64,000 nt of DNA from Anisakis pegreffii. Lineage: Eukaryota > Nematoda > Chromadorea > Rhabditida > Anisakidae. The notes beneath the pieces are model-generated. The model did no database searches. It had not been told where the DNA came from and saw only the letters and a program-made list of their open reading frames with translations. Both the position numbers and the translations under genes were made by a program. Shown piece after piece: positions 46,601 through 59,800 of this stretch (positions are counted from its first letter, which is position 1; the number at the start of each line of letters is the position of its first letter). The stretch lies in NCBI GenBank assembly GCA_035041965.1, contig JAPYMA010000908.1, forward strand, positions 1 to 64,000. Reading direction: 5' to 3'.

Positions 46601-49600
46601 ACTAGTTTTAATCGTCTACAATTCATTTCTATTGAACTGCGCTCATTTGTAAAATAAGACGAGCCGCGATCGATCACAACTCGTGTACCTATTGTCTGGT
46701 GTTCTAACATATAGTGGTTACTGATCGATCCATCGAAAAATGTCACGTGTAATTGATTTGAATGTTAGACATCAGTAGAATTGTCTGTCTGCTGTTAAAA
46801 TATTTTTTCTGAAAAAAAAACAAACATTTGACTGATTGCATTTGAGTGGTTTGTTTATTTATTCTTCGCTTATTTTTGAAGTACGTCTTATTACAAAATG
46901 CTAAAAAAATATTGATATATACCTTGAAAAAAGCCAAAAAAAGCGATTGGGTTTAAAGTGGGTTACTGTTTAACGTAGAAAAGAGATTGATTGGCAGATT
47001 TTTGCGCGAGTGAATTACAACGTTGTAATTGCAAGAAGTAAATTACAAATTAGTCTTCAGGTGTTAAAACAATGGCCAACTTTTTAGTGTAGCAATTACT
47101 TGCGATGTTTTTTGGCTATCCATCATAATGAGTCATATTGGAAAATATTTAATCTTAAGAAGTTTGAAAACGAAAGTATTTCATCGTTCTTCCTTGGATC
47201 TTCGTCATCTTACTATTAGATCATTGGCTTCTTATCGATTCATCTTGTTAGGTCGTTCGAGAATTGGAGCATGATCAGACCATATTTTTGAATTTGTCAA
47301 CACACACCTGTCTGCACAGTCGAATTGCGTAATCCTCACTCCTATTATATTATTAATAGCAATGAAGTGAAGCACAGAGTGAATTAGCAGAAGATCATAT
47401 TGCTTTATGCACAAGAATATAACTTAGAAGAGAGAATATGCCATTGATATTATCACATATTGATATTCATTGTCATGCAAATAAAAACACATTGGACCCT
47501 AAAAAAGAACAAAACAACAGAATGTATGTAATCATTTTTAGGTTCAACTTGAAATCACGAAACGTTGAGATCCGTAATTCGTCAGATTCGGATGACTTAA
47601 CTAATTTGCAAAAGGTATGTTGCTTTACATCTATGCATATTGTAATGTGTCTAGCAAATTCGTTTGGCTAGAATTGTGGTGTGGTGACTGTGTTTAAATT
47701 GATACCTGACATTGCGTTAGCTCACCTATTAATCTGTTATCAAGACCAACATTACTATTTTGCGCCTCATCTCCCTTTCCCGACAGCCCTGCAATCAAGC
47801 AAGAATTCGAAAGTCGTTATCGTAATAAGGGTCGTTGCCATAAGGAAAATAGTGCCTCTAAGAAATAACTTGGTTTTCTTTGAATTGTCTGCGTTCAGGT
47901 ATATCTTCAAAATCAGCATTTGAAATCATTCATCCGTTGAAGCATTCAACAGCTACCTACATACATGATCAGCACGTAGAATCACCTTCAATTAATCATT
48001 TGAAACATTGCTATTATCAGCGAAACGTTAGTAACGAAACAGCCTCTTGACAGCAATCATGTATCATTTATTATGCGCCATTACATGCACGCCATGTTCA
48101 TCATGCTTCTTTGAACTCATCTTATCATTGTTTTTAAGTTACGCTTTTCGATCGCCTCCTGCTGATTAAAGACTAGATTTATGAGCGAATTTCTTGCAAA
48201 TGCGCTCTTCGGTTTTTATTGTAGAGGTTGATGGGATGTATTATATGTCAGATATTTGACTGTTGCGTGAATTGGAATAAAATAAATTAGCAGTCATAAA
48301 TCTGGTGTAGAAAACAAGAGTGGTTATGTGTTTTTACATGATGACTTGACATGACAGTGCTTGCTCTCTTCAGTTTGCATCATTCATTGGTGTTTTTTTT
48401 CTGTTCTTTGCAAACAGTTTTGTTTTTGGAGATGAATTGCATGGACTGAGATTACGAATACTTTGTGGTCATGCTGAAGTGATACGCTTAACAAATCAAA
48501 TTAGGTAGTTTGAATGTGGTGCATGAATAGTGGGTGATTTATTTCTGGAGAAAGAGTGAATGATAAATGAGCGAATGAATGAATCCATTTAAAGGGTGTG
48601 TAACAAATTAGAAGAAAATTGCGTAAATTATCGACAGATTCCGAAAATTTGACAAAAAATATGAGAAGAGAGTAATATCTAATTGTCCGTTTCCTTTTTT
48701 CAGCTGCAAAAATTTTCAATCTTCAGCGAAGTACGCTGATATGTATGCGTTTATAGAGGCATTCAAGTTGAAAGGATTCAAGAGCAGATCCATAGAATAT
48801 TTGTTGATTTCATGAATTTTAAAAAATTCGTCTCATTGTTCACGTCTTCAATTGAGTAACTTCGGGAGTGGTGCTATGCTCTATGTAAAGTCTCTTTTTT
48901 TCTTTCAGGCTGCTGACTTTGTTCGGGCGTTTGTGATGGGTTTTGATGTGGATGATGCATTGGCTTTGATACGGTTGGATCATTTGTTCCTGGAAAGTTT
49001 CGAAATTAACGATGTGAAACCGTTGAAAGGTGACCATTTATCGAGGGCAATCGGTCGTATCGCCGGCAAAGATGGTCGAACAAAATTCACGATTGAGAAT
49101 ATCACAAAGGTATAGAATGAGACGCGGTGAAAGAAGTTTGAATACGTCCCTGTTTTAGTGAACTTCCTTTCATTGCCCTTGTTTGTTGTAATGTTGGTTT
49201 CGCTTTTGGGAACATGAAACTAGGCGTTTACCTGAAGAATTATTCAATTGAAAGAGATGATTTCCTTTCGTAGGTGGCGAAGTCTTCCATGTAGATGGAA
49301 TTTTTCGTTTCCAGAAAGAGGTATTCCCTTATCCGTTACTTCACGGATAAACAGTTAATATTTTGCATGTTTTGCCTCTTTCATCCTCCCTGCGGAATTT
49401 CCTTTGTAGCGGTGAAACTTTTATTCAGGAAATTAAATTCTGCCGTTGTAAAAGAACAAAAGAAGAAATTGTCCTTCACGGATGTAATTTACCATTTCTG
49501 TCTTCGTAACTGATGCTGCTGCTTTCGTGGTGCTTCTTGTTCTTCTCTTTTGGTCTTTGCTGTTTCATTTTATGACATTTTTCTCATCTGAGCAGAAAAA

Positions 49601-50848
49601 GCGACAAAAGTTTCGAAAGAATGAAAATCTCATTTGAATTGTTGATGCGATGTTAATTGTTCGTTTGGTTGTTTGGTTAATATTCGAAAAATAACAACAA
49701 ACAATAACAACGATCCCCATCTGTTTGAGTCATCAGTGGCGTTGAAACGAAGATAAAATCTTTGCATTCGAAAAAAACCTTTCAAAAGACCTACCGCCTC
49801 GTTTTCGTTCAGAAGAAAAAGAGCGCAAAAATTGTTTCATAATAAGGCCATATCTATTTGAACTACCGTACTAAGAAGTTCCAACAAATCTGTCTATTCG
49901 TTCGTACGTTCATATCCTATTGTAGGTTTTTTTTGCCCCATCATACGGTAATTTTTTATAATTTCCTGTAATTTCTTCGATAATTTTGGCAAATCATCCA
50001 GTTATTTACACGTGCGATGATCAGTCATCTTGCATCGATCCATGTCGATCGTTGTCCACAGTACTGTTGACTTGGAACATGTTTGCCCAGTTCATATAGA
50101 GTGCGATCTGGTCAGGTGTATGAAAGAATCGATTGATTAGATGTATGGATTTGATTGTTAAGGATAGTTGACTCTCATCATTTGTTTGTTCATTTTCAGA
50201 CGCGAATAGTATTGGCCGAGAGTAAAATTCATTTGTTGGGTGCGTATCAAAATATTAGAATCGCACGGAATGCAATCTCATCGCTTATTATGGGTTAGTG
50301 ATTTTGTGATAATGTTTATTCAATCGGAGAAGTTTGGGCGATTTAGAAAGGTGGTAATGTCGGAGTACTCATAAAATTCGATTGATCAGGCGATGTGTTT
50401 GTTGAGGGTGGAATTCCCTTCGAATTTGCATCGTGGAATGTGTTGTTCTGTTTTAGTTTTGAAAATTAGCTGGCTGTTTTCATGTGATCATAGAGGATTG
50501 TTGTTGTGTGTTCTAGAAGCACGCATGATTTAGCACCTAGCGTTTTGCTCATTATTTATGTGAATTGAGAATTTGTTGTGGATATCAGTGAGAAAAATCT
50601 CTGACATATGGTGTTCTTGCGAAACACGGTGAATGAGCAATTAAATTATTCGTGTTCATCGTTTTTTTTCAATCAAAATTGTTAGATGTTACGGTAAGAA
50701 CCAGTTTTTTTTTCCAAGTCTAATGGGTCTCGCCGATAATGTATTCGTGTTTCATTGTTTCTTTTTTTTTGTTGTTTCAGGAAGCCCACCGTCTAAGGTG
50801 TACGGTAACTTGAGAAATTTAGCAAGTCGTGCCAGTGAACGTCTCTGA
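40652..50848 (+). CDS. PNO1: PNO1 / DIM2, KH-domain 40S ribosome assembly factor
   Basis: Six exons: 40652-40819, 45759-46018, 47542-47614, 48909-49109, 50200-50293 and 50781-50848 (TGA). All junctions keep phase and the product has 287 residues. After an acidic, low-complexity start ([16 protein letters not shown]) and a basic stretch (KRKRKSK), the protein follows human PNO1 closely. Landmarks are [98 protein letters not shown] and [20 protein letters not shown]. The second KH domain with its GKDG loop is intact. PNO1 binds the 3' region of 18S pre-rRNA and helps recruit NOB1 for the final cut, and it acts in nucleolus and cytoplasm. Intron 1 is 4.9 kb, unusually large for this window. Similarity is strong enough that the assignment is nearly certain. 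Confidence 0.97.
40820..45758 (+). other. PNO1 intron 1 (4.9 kb): repeats, no nested gene seen
   Basis: The intron holds a dispersed repeat at 42655-42835, a (TG)n tract at 45283-45301 and a short (GT)n near 43110. No nested gene with splice signals is apparent on either strand. Confidence 0.5.
42655..42835 (+). repeat. Dispersed repeat copy in PNO1 intron 1
   Basis: This is the fullest copy of a family also seen at 29730-29875 (close), 22590-22735 (diverged) and 25868-25905 (5' part only). It begins TTTAATCAGCAAATCAAACT and contains CTTCCTTCCTTGGCATTC. No terminal inverted repeats or coding capacity are evident. Confidence 0.75.
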
Positions 50849-51118
50849 ACTTGAAAAGAACCAAGCAGCAGAAAGAATACCTTCAATTCTAATTACATCG
50901 ATGAATCGTAAAAATGAAACGATATAATGCAGACACAGTGATATAATGTACTGATAATGAAATTACCTATTTTATTGTTTAAGAGAGAGGGAGTTTAAAG
51001 AAACTTTTTTCGTCATCAATGTAACTCTTGTGTTGTTCTCTTTTGCTCTCCCGTTTGTTTGTTGTTGTTATAATGTGATGTTGAATATGAATACAAAATT
51101 TGTTATGCTAATATACGA

Positions 51119-51124
51119 AATAAA
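51119..51124 (+). terminator. Poly(A) signal of PNO1
   Basis: AATAAA lies 271 bp after the PNO1 stop, followed by a T/G-rich stretch. Confidence 0.55.
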
Positions 51125-53752
51125 CTGAAAGATGATATAAATTGTTGCTTGGTTTATATCTCGACGAATTTGCATTCGAAGTACACATTCACGAAAAGAG
51201 CAAGTAAATCACTTTGTAAATCGTACTAATTGGTTATGAAAGATTTGATTTTCCGTACGACCAGCTGAATATGGATCGTAGGCGTTGAGCTTATTAGCGA
51301 ACTTTGTTTATGAGTCTGAGACAGAGGTGGGCAGTAGTGCACTATTCCGCTGAGTCGCTAACATGAAAATAGCGGAATATCTGATTCGCTAGTACAGAAG
51401 TGACTGTTCCGTCATTTCAGTGATAGGGGGTAGCGGAGGAGTGATTTGAAGGCATGTGTTCTTTCGAGTTCAGCCCATATGAAGGAGCAAATTCAAGTGG
51501 AGTTTCCAAGTATTATAGAATATCTCCTCTATCCTGGTGAATGAATTACTCTGAGAGTTACATATTGAGGGAATTTATGCGTATTTCAAGGAAACTGCCT
51601 AGTTATTTCGATTCATTGCGTTGCACCACCGACGTCGTCATATTGTCACATTTTAATGGAGTTCTTTTTTTTGGTGAAGTGATTGGGTGGTTGGATAGCT
51701 TTTTAGAATTATTCGTTGCCTTTCAAATGATCCTCATAATTCAACAGGCTCTCAAGGCCATCCAGGTGGCGCGGCTCTCATCTGCATAGTTTCTTTTGAA
51801 TTTGTACGAGTATTAAATATGCAATATTTCGTTTGTTACCTCATATTTTATGCGGCGTGTTCATTCATTCGTTGGTTCATTGCAACGTATTTTTATGAGG
51901 ACATACGACCTTGTCGCTAAGGTAAAAAATACGAATAAATAACCCAATAAATATCCGTTTCAACGGATTGCTTTTGATAGAGCCGCCATCAGCCCCCTTC
52001 AAGTCACAAATCACGGCAAAATCAAAGTTTTCCTCTGAGTTGTTCAATTTAGTTTCAAAATGTTCAGAGAAAATTTCAGAAAGCATTACTTGGAAATATT
52101 CAATAAATGTTTTTGAACGATCTATCAGTGAACATATCGAAACTGTTTGAGAGAGATAGAGAATAGTCTTGCAGTTAAAGGCTTCAAACTTTACTCCAAA
52201 TTCTGAATGAATTACCAGGCTTAGAAGAGTTATATCTAACGTTTGAGTGAGGTTATTCAATAAGGAATGTCTTATTTGACATTACCGTTTTTCAGATGAA
52301 AGCTGTACCTCACTTGTTTGTGAAGTTACTGAATAAAGAGTTTGTCGAAACTAAGCCCTTTTTGAATATCTCTTAAATTGAGATATTCTTGTGTTTATCT
52401 CTTTAATGAGATCAAACTTTGTCAAAGATTTTATCACTTTATGCTAGCTTTTCGTGCTAGTCGCGATAGAGTTTGAGTATGATTAATAACTTGAACACGA
52501 TTTATTTATGTTATATCTACCTGTTTAAAAATATGAGAAGTTACAAAGAAGACAGTGAATAACAAATCGTTCAAAAATTTTATTAGCATTATATGCTCAT
52601 TCATAAGGTAACCTTCATATCTGACATTACATAACCTTCTTCAATTCAGTGTTTTGATGTTATTGACACACGACTAACAAACGGATTTCATTGATTGAAT
52701 CAGCACAATCCATGCGCAACAACGGATCAAATGAAACAATCAACATCCAATCGTGCGAAACGCAACTGATAACAGACGACATCAATGATATCATATCGAA
52801 CATGTCACAAATAACACAAAACCATTTCTTTCGGTAGCTTGGCTACAAACCGGCGGAACAAATTTTTTGAAAACTTGAAAAATTTTTAAGAAGTAAGAAA
52901 GAGAGCAAGTGTGTTTTCCCTAGACAACATTTTTGTTTTCTCATGAAATATACAACAAAATATAAACTGAAGCACTGAAAAAAGAACGTAAATAAGATTC
53001 TCTGTACAAACAAACACAACAGGAACAAACAAACAAACAACAAACAAAAAACAACCGTATTCGATATTAACTGATCAGAAAATCGATCACGAGAGCAATA
53101 GACAAAATTGCAACGCACGAAATGACGTTCTTGAGAACACAACGAATGATTATTGTATGAAGCACAAAAGCGAACACAAAACACGACAAATAAAGTGAAA
53201 CAAGATGTTCTATGAAAAAATAAGAGTATGAACATCAATACATCAGATGATTTCGTCTCAAATTATCTGATTGTGAATATGCAATTCATGGTGTCTAAAT
53301 AGAACCATAAGTGTGGTGGCGGTGTCCATTTCAATATTCCTGGTCTCTTAAGAGCATTTACCTTGTATCATCGCATCAATATCCTAATCTCCTGCTATTT
53401 TAGATAACCCTAATCATTTGCATATTCAATCAGTTTTTCTTCTATTGTGAGGATTCGATTACCTCAAGGCCCCATTTTGGCATTGCTACGAGAAGAAATC
53501 TACCGAAAAGCTCGATGAGAAAATTAATTCTGTTAATGTTATAGTGAAAGTCCTAGTGAAAATTTGACCATCCACCCAGATAAAAGATTTTCAAGCTGTA
53601 ACGCTGAGAACTCAACAAACGACATCAAAAAGTGATAAGACAATAAGAATGACAATGAGAAAGCGTCGAAAATGAAATCTTAGAAAGGAACCAAGCAAGC
53701 AACACTAACACAGTAACGATGTCATCAGCTATTTTAGCTTACAACAATCGAA
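51125..53752. other. Intergenic between convergent PNO1 and MAB-3
   Basis: No gene is supported. CAGAGGTGGGCAGTAGTGC near 51324 resembles a hAT terminal sequence, but I find no matching right end, so it may be a solo fragment. The open frames at 51877-52260 and 52843-53238 (minus strand) are hydrophobic or low-complexity, without splice signals or motifs. Confidence 0.45.
53361..53628. repeat. Direct repeat downstream of the last MAB-3 exon
   Basis: About 270 bp, sharing CCTTGTATCATCGCATCAAT, GAGAAAATTAATTCTGTTAA and AAGCTGTAACGCTGAGAACT with 54176-54460. Both copies are in the same orientation, 815 bp apart. Confidence 0.85.
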
Positions 53753-53758
53753 TTTATT
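53753..53758 (-). terminator. Candidate poly(A) signal of MAB-3
   Basis: The minus-strand AATAAA lies about 140 bp past the MAB-3 stop codon at 53896. Confidence 0.45.
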
Positions 53759-53895
53759 CCATTAGACGAATGATTGGAATTTCATGAAAACGATTAGACT
53801 GATACATTTCGAATGAATCGAACAACCGATATCATACAATTCATGAATTTTTAGCACATTCAGTTGATTTTTTTTGTTCAATAAACCAACAACAG

Positions 53896-56800
53896 TTAAG
53901 ATGTAAGAAATTGTAGAGCTGTAGTGTACGGAAATATTGGTGGAAAGTGGAAATTGTATGGACTCATAACAGGATACGGAGCGCTTATTGGCGGTATTAA
54001 CCGTAGATCGAGTTGCTCGATAGCTGACGGTGCTGTGATGGTTGATGCAATTGTGACCGGTGGTGCTGGAACCGGCGGTGGAAGTAACCTGAAATTGAAA
54101 TTTTTATCGACTGATCGAATAAATCCGGAGCTATCATCATATAGGATGAAACTTATTAAGAGATTGGTCAATATTCCTTGTATCATCGCATCAATATCCT
54201 AATCTCCGGCTTTTTTTTAGATAACTCCAATTATTTGAATATTCTAATCAGTTCCTCTTCTCTTCTATAATGAGGAAGCGATTACCTCAAAGCTTCATTT
54301 TGGCATTGTTACAAGGGAAATCTGCCGAAAATCTGCACTCGATGAGAAAATTAATTCTGTTAATGTTATAGTCAAAATCTCACAGTTCTTCACCATCCAC
54401 CCATATAAAAGATTTTCAAGCTGTAACGCTGAGAACTCAACAACTCAACAAAGACATTAAATTGTGACTTATTCTGTCATTAATCTATCGATGAAGATGA
54501 AAGCAGTGAGATGATCTGTTGATAATGCGGGATATGAAATTACGAAGATAAATAATATTGCGTAGATTATCCCGAACAATTACGAAAACAAATCAATGAA
54601 TTATTGGTGATCAACATGGCAAATCATATTCCTTCTCGAGAACATTATGGTTTATCTTACGAAGTAGCAATTCTACATTTCATGGAGTTTCCCCAGCTCT
54701 TTAGTTACCCTTCCCGATGTGGATGGTCACCTTCGAGCCGAAGATGAACTCTATACATAGAGAATAGTTCAAAGTAACAGCTAGGTGCGACGGCAAACAG
54801 CTAATACATCTATATCTATATCGCAATACTATTGGATTAGAAAACAATACGCGCATTACGATAGGAGCAAGCAAGATAAAGGATGATTAATCAGTCGTTC
54901 AGCCTATTGGAAGAAGAAGGAAGGACGCACGATTGAAGTTGTTTATCTGCACTGAATCAGGCAATATTTTGAATGTGCAGAAGAAGGGAGCGAGAGAGCA
55001 CAACACGGAGTGCATGTGAATGTGCATGAGAATGTGTATGGTTATGAAAAGAATGATTGATGTGTTCACGACGCATGCATGAGACTAAAACGAGTCAGCG
55101 ACCGGCTGCAATCAACGCGAAGTGGTCACCATTGTTCAATACCGTATACCAAACGAGCACAACCAAAAGAACACCATCTAATTTGCAAATCACCGTGTAA
55201 CTGTGAAAACACAGCTAAGACTGCTATATTAGCACTCGTCTTGTAATCGCGAGACCGCTAAGGCTACATCAAATTTTCAGTTTAAGCAATCATAAATATC
55301 GTATGCACAACCGACGGACACTGCCACTCAAACTACCGCTTAACATGACGCACTGTGCAAACATTGGCAAATACAGAACAAAATATGACACAAAAAGTCA
55401 TCAAATTCAGTGCATTTAATGTCCTGAATGCGGGTATGTGATAAATTGCGATCTTGTGATTTTCGTGATAATGAATAATGATAATGTGATGGAATATTCG
55501 AGTGATAATTTTGGACTACATAATTGAAAAATTGATGAAAGTTGACGTTTCCTGGTAAAGCCTAGCCTATCGATAGTGAAATGAACAGATAAAAAAGACA
55601 GAAAGAGAATCGATTCAAAGAATTATTTCAAGTGCATTATTAACAATGACTACAGATTATTGCATATCAAATAAGATACCGCAAAACGGAATATTCGATG
55701 TGATAAGAAAGTTGACGTCCTAGACAGAATGTCTACCTAGTTCAGAAGCACTAAGAGAACTCGGAGGAAACACACCCGTACTTATACGATTCAAGGCAAC
55801 AGAATCCGCCACTTACATTGACGAAGATGCTGCTAGGACAGGCGAATGCTGCAAAAGTAACGGCGTGAAAGGTGCGGTGCAGTCCGGTTTGACCGGTACT
55901 GGCATAAGCGGAGGTACACGTAACGGTTCGGATAGCTTCTCTTTTTCCGGTGAGACCAACGTTGTCATACCAACATCTTCTGAAAAGATACAAGTTATCT
56001 TTCAATTTTCAAACTCTTAAAGTCAGGAATTTTAAAATATTTCATTCATTCAAAATTTTATCAAATCAGATGACTAGATTTTGAACGGGTATGGATCCAA
56101 GTTCGGCACTGGACCACTGAAAGGAATGGACGATGAAGCGGTATGCAGGCGTCCACCGTTCTACTGGCGTGAACAGCTTGATTGTGTTCTTCATGAATGG
56201 AATTTTCAATAGGACAAATTAAGAGCAGGGTTTCGAAGCAAGCAAAAATCAAGCTGAACTCATACCTTTAGCCGCTTCATTCATATTGATTGGTGATATT
56301 TGTGACTGAAAATTTGCTGAGGTTGTATTGACGAGCAATTGAGCTTTACGCTGTTTTTGCTGATCTCGTCTCAATTTGATCTGTCGTGCCATTAGAGTTC
56401 GACGATTCTCAACTAATCCACACTGAAACGAAATTTGGAATCTTTATTCCAGTAGTTTCGAGCAGACTTTGGATACAACGCTAAACATTTAGTTACCAGA
56501 TTTGCTGTTCCTAGTCAATATAAACGTATTCGCTTTAGACTGATGAACTAAGCTTCAATCTCATGGATACCGAATAATTTAAAGAAACTCAAGAAGGGCT
56601 TGAATGATAGATGTGTTCCCAGCTAGATTCCTTGATCTTGATCAGGATTCCTTGATCAGAACATTTATTAGGGTAGTCTGTCATCTAAGCTTGATCGCAC
56701 TGCTTTTGATGGAATGCATTTACATTGAATCTATTTCTATGCTCTGTGTGCAGTTGACATTTATTAGAATCAGTTTGATGAGCCCATATCACATAAATAC

Positions 56801-59800
56801 GCATGAAAATGCCTAGTGTACAGTATAAAACTGATGAGCACATACCAAATGACATCCACACTTCAGGAAAGGACATTGCGCCTTCTTGTGACCACGTAAT
56901 GGTTGTTTCTCACCGTGAGCCGAGCACAGAGCACACTTCGGATCACGAACCTTCTTGCCCACGGTCTTTTCGTCACCGCTATCCGTCTCGAAGCGTCGTC
57001 GACTGAGCATATTGTTCAAACGACGACGCTCTTCGACCATTCGGCAATCGGCACATTCACACGTGGCATATCTGAATTGATTTTTATCAGTCGAAAGCAT
57101 CTGCCAGCAGCTTGATAGATTGATTCTGTTCGTTGATTTGCCACCACCACTCGATCGCATTTTCTATCGCTCTGTTTAAATTTTATGACTTATTCGCAAC
57201 GTTATTCATTGCTATATAATACTCTCTCGTTACTATCCCCTCATACTTGGATATTCACCTCACTTAAGCCTATGAATTCTATCACTCATGCATCGATCGA
57301 TGCCACTTGTTCTAAAACTTGATGTTACTTAATCAGTCTTGCTCTCTGAATTTAGACAGACTGCGAACAAGATCCAGCATTTCGATAGTGGAATCTTTAA
57401 CTGCTATTGGAACGATCATTCGTTGAAGTGCTGAATTTGTATTCCGTTGGTTTGCAATTTTATGCCGAAGAGAAACAACTATTGATGTGTGGTATGGTGA
57501 ACACGAAGATCTAGAGAACTAATAAACGCGCGTTGTTCCAGTTGAAAATCGCATAAATTTTATGAGTGGTTGTTCAAAAGGTCATACGAGAATTAATTGT
57601 TTTGTGATTGGTCTTTGTATTTCTCGTCAGTTTCATCTCACGAACACCATAAATCATTTTTGTTCCTGAATCGTTGCAAAACCTTCGAAACTTTTTTTCC
57701 ACTTTATTTGCACTTTATTGTGGTGTGCATATGACTGAATGATCGTAAGGAGCCAATTACATGAATGCAGCAGGGAGGTAGGGCATTAACCCGTTGGGGC
57801 ATTAACTTACCGCAACAGACAGCGCAACAATATTTGCACTGCTCGCTGTTCGTTCCTAACCGTAATCTTCTCGTTTCATTGCATTATTAAGAGATAATAA
57901 TGATGTGTTGATGAATGATGCATAATGCTATCATGCAAATTATTGTAAGAAGAAGGATTCAAAGAGGCGTGAAGGCGAAATGATAGATCTATCGTATCTG
58001 TGTTGTTGCTGCTGTTATAAAGACGTGAATTGTGAATAGGGAATCAATCAATCAATCAAATGATTTAGATGAAGTGTCTCATACGAATGTGATAACATTA
58101 TTTGATTTACATATATGCATGCTTGTTTCGATATGGTGCGAATCAGCAAAATGAATATAAGAAACAGATATTTATCGATGTGTGTAATTGAAGGAGCGAT
58201 GAGAATGACAACGAAGGCGTTTCTTCGGCTCGGTCGATTATCTCAGTTATTTCTTCTTTTTTTTTGATGTGATGGCGATGATCAGATGAAAACGATTGAG
58301 AAACGATCGTGAAAGTAATGATGGCTTTATGATTCTGATGACGAGATAGGGCGGCGAAGATGGATGCAAGAGCGAACAGAATGAAGAATGAGGAAATTTT
58401 TATAGATCACGATAAAAATAGGAAAGAAGATGAAGAGACAATATGCAACAACACTCTAAAAAGAGGTTCTTGAGATGTTGCTGTAAAAAGGAAGAGAAAA
58501 GGAAATTGATACAAAACGAGATGTTGCTATATGTGAAGCTTACAGAAAGAATTCATTCATTCATTCGTCTTTGATAAACGTCTTTAAGATGTTGATGAGG
58601 CAGATGGATAGATAGATAGATACTATCCAATTGAACAAAGAGAAAGCAGCAATAATTTAAAACATCAACACAGCACATTAACCAGCAATCAGTATGCCAA
58701 AAAAAACACCAACGATTCAATGGATGGGATAACCATAACCCTAACCATGGACCACCTAACTGATAGACCACCCAGTGGCGCCGTAAATAGCGCTGATCGG
58801 AACGGAATGCGTCGGTGAGTTTGTCAGTCGGAAAGATGCAAGGCAAACGATACCAGAAAAAGCGTCATCTTATCGCTCGCTTTGTTCATAAAGAAAAATG
58901 AATTGTTTTGAAAGATGAATCAATTTCGTTCAGTCGTCTAACCAACCGTACGATGATCGCCTCATGAATACTCATCAGACAGTTTCTGAAGAAATAACGA
59001 TTGAGATGAAGAAATGATCAAGGAAAGTTCTAAGACCTACATGACTGCTGCTGGTAGGGCAATAATGAATCGTTACGAGAATAATCGAGGGAATGGATGA
59101 AAGAAAAGTAAGTGCAAGAAAGCAGTTGAGAAGGAGAACATAAACGAGAATAAATGTCTTTTAAATTTATTCATTTATTTATCGTTCACTGTATCATTTG
59201 ATGCATTATCATTTGCATTCAGCATCGAATGAGCAAGCAACAGCAGCAGCAGCAGTCAGCCATCTGATTCGATTATGACGACAATAATACAGCAGTAATA
59301 TGAACTAGAGAAGAGCGAGCATTTCATCATATCACATTATGTCATTTTATATGATGGCCAATAAAAAGCGCTATAAAAATACCATCCGATGGTGTTCTCA
59401 ATATGTCGGTTACGTTTATTATGCAACTTTTTAATGTTGCCAATTGCCAGTTGCAATGGTACACAATTGTGTTTTGTGTTAGAGCGTTTCGTTGCAAAAT
59501 AAATTTTAACTTCGTTGACTTGGGAAGCTTAAAATTAGTATGATTTAGAATTATAAAACAACGCTTAAACTCTGAAGTAAGTGCTCTGCAAAACAGAGGT
59601 CTTAAACGTCCAAATGAACAAGATAAGATGATGGCTCGGTTGGATGAGAGTGTGATGAAAGAAATAAATAATATCAGAACTTTTAGGATGAGAAGATGGA
59701 ATAATCGAAATGAAGAAAGACATTGTTTCGTACCATATGGTGCACATCATATGGTACTTCATGGTACCTGAGAGGAACAGCAGGTTCCAGGTAGCATAGT

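Noticed and set aside
51324..51450. hAT-like terminus CAGAGGTGGGCAG
   Set aside because: No matching inverted end or target duplication was found, so no element can be delimited.
52843..53238. 131-codon Phe/Cys-rich minus-strand frame
   Set aside because: Composition follows the A/C-rich plus strand (AACAAACAAAC tracts); no start context, splice signals or homology.
56813..57115. Plus-strand frames over the DM-domain exon
   Set aside because: They are shadows of MAB-3 exon 2, which has all DM zinc ligands on the minus strand.
58734..58747. Telomere-like AACCATAACCCTAACC
   Set aside because: Only one or two imperfect units; too short to be an interstitial telomere tract.
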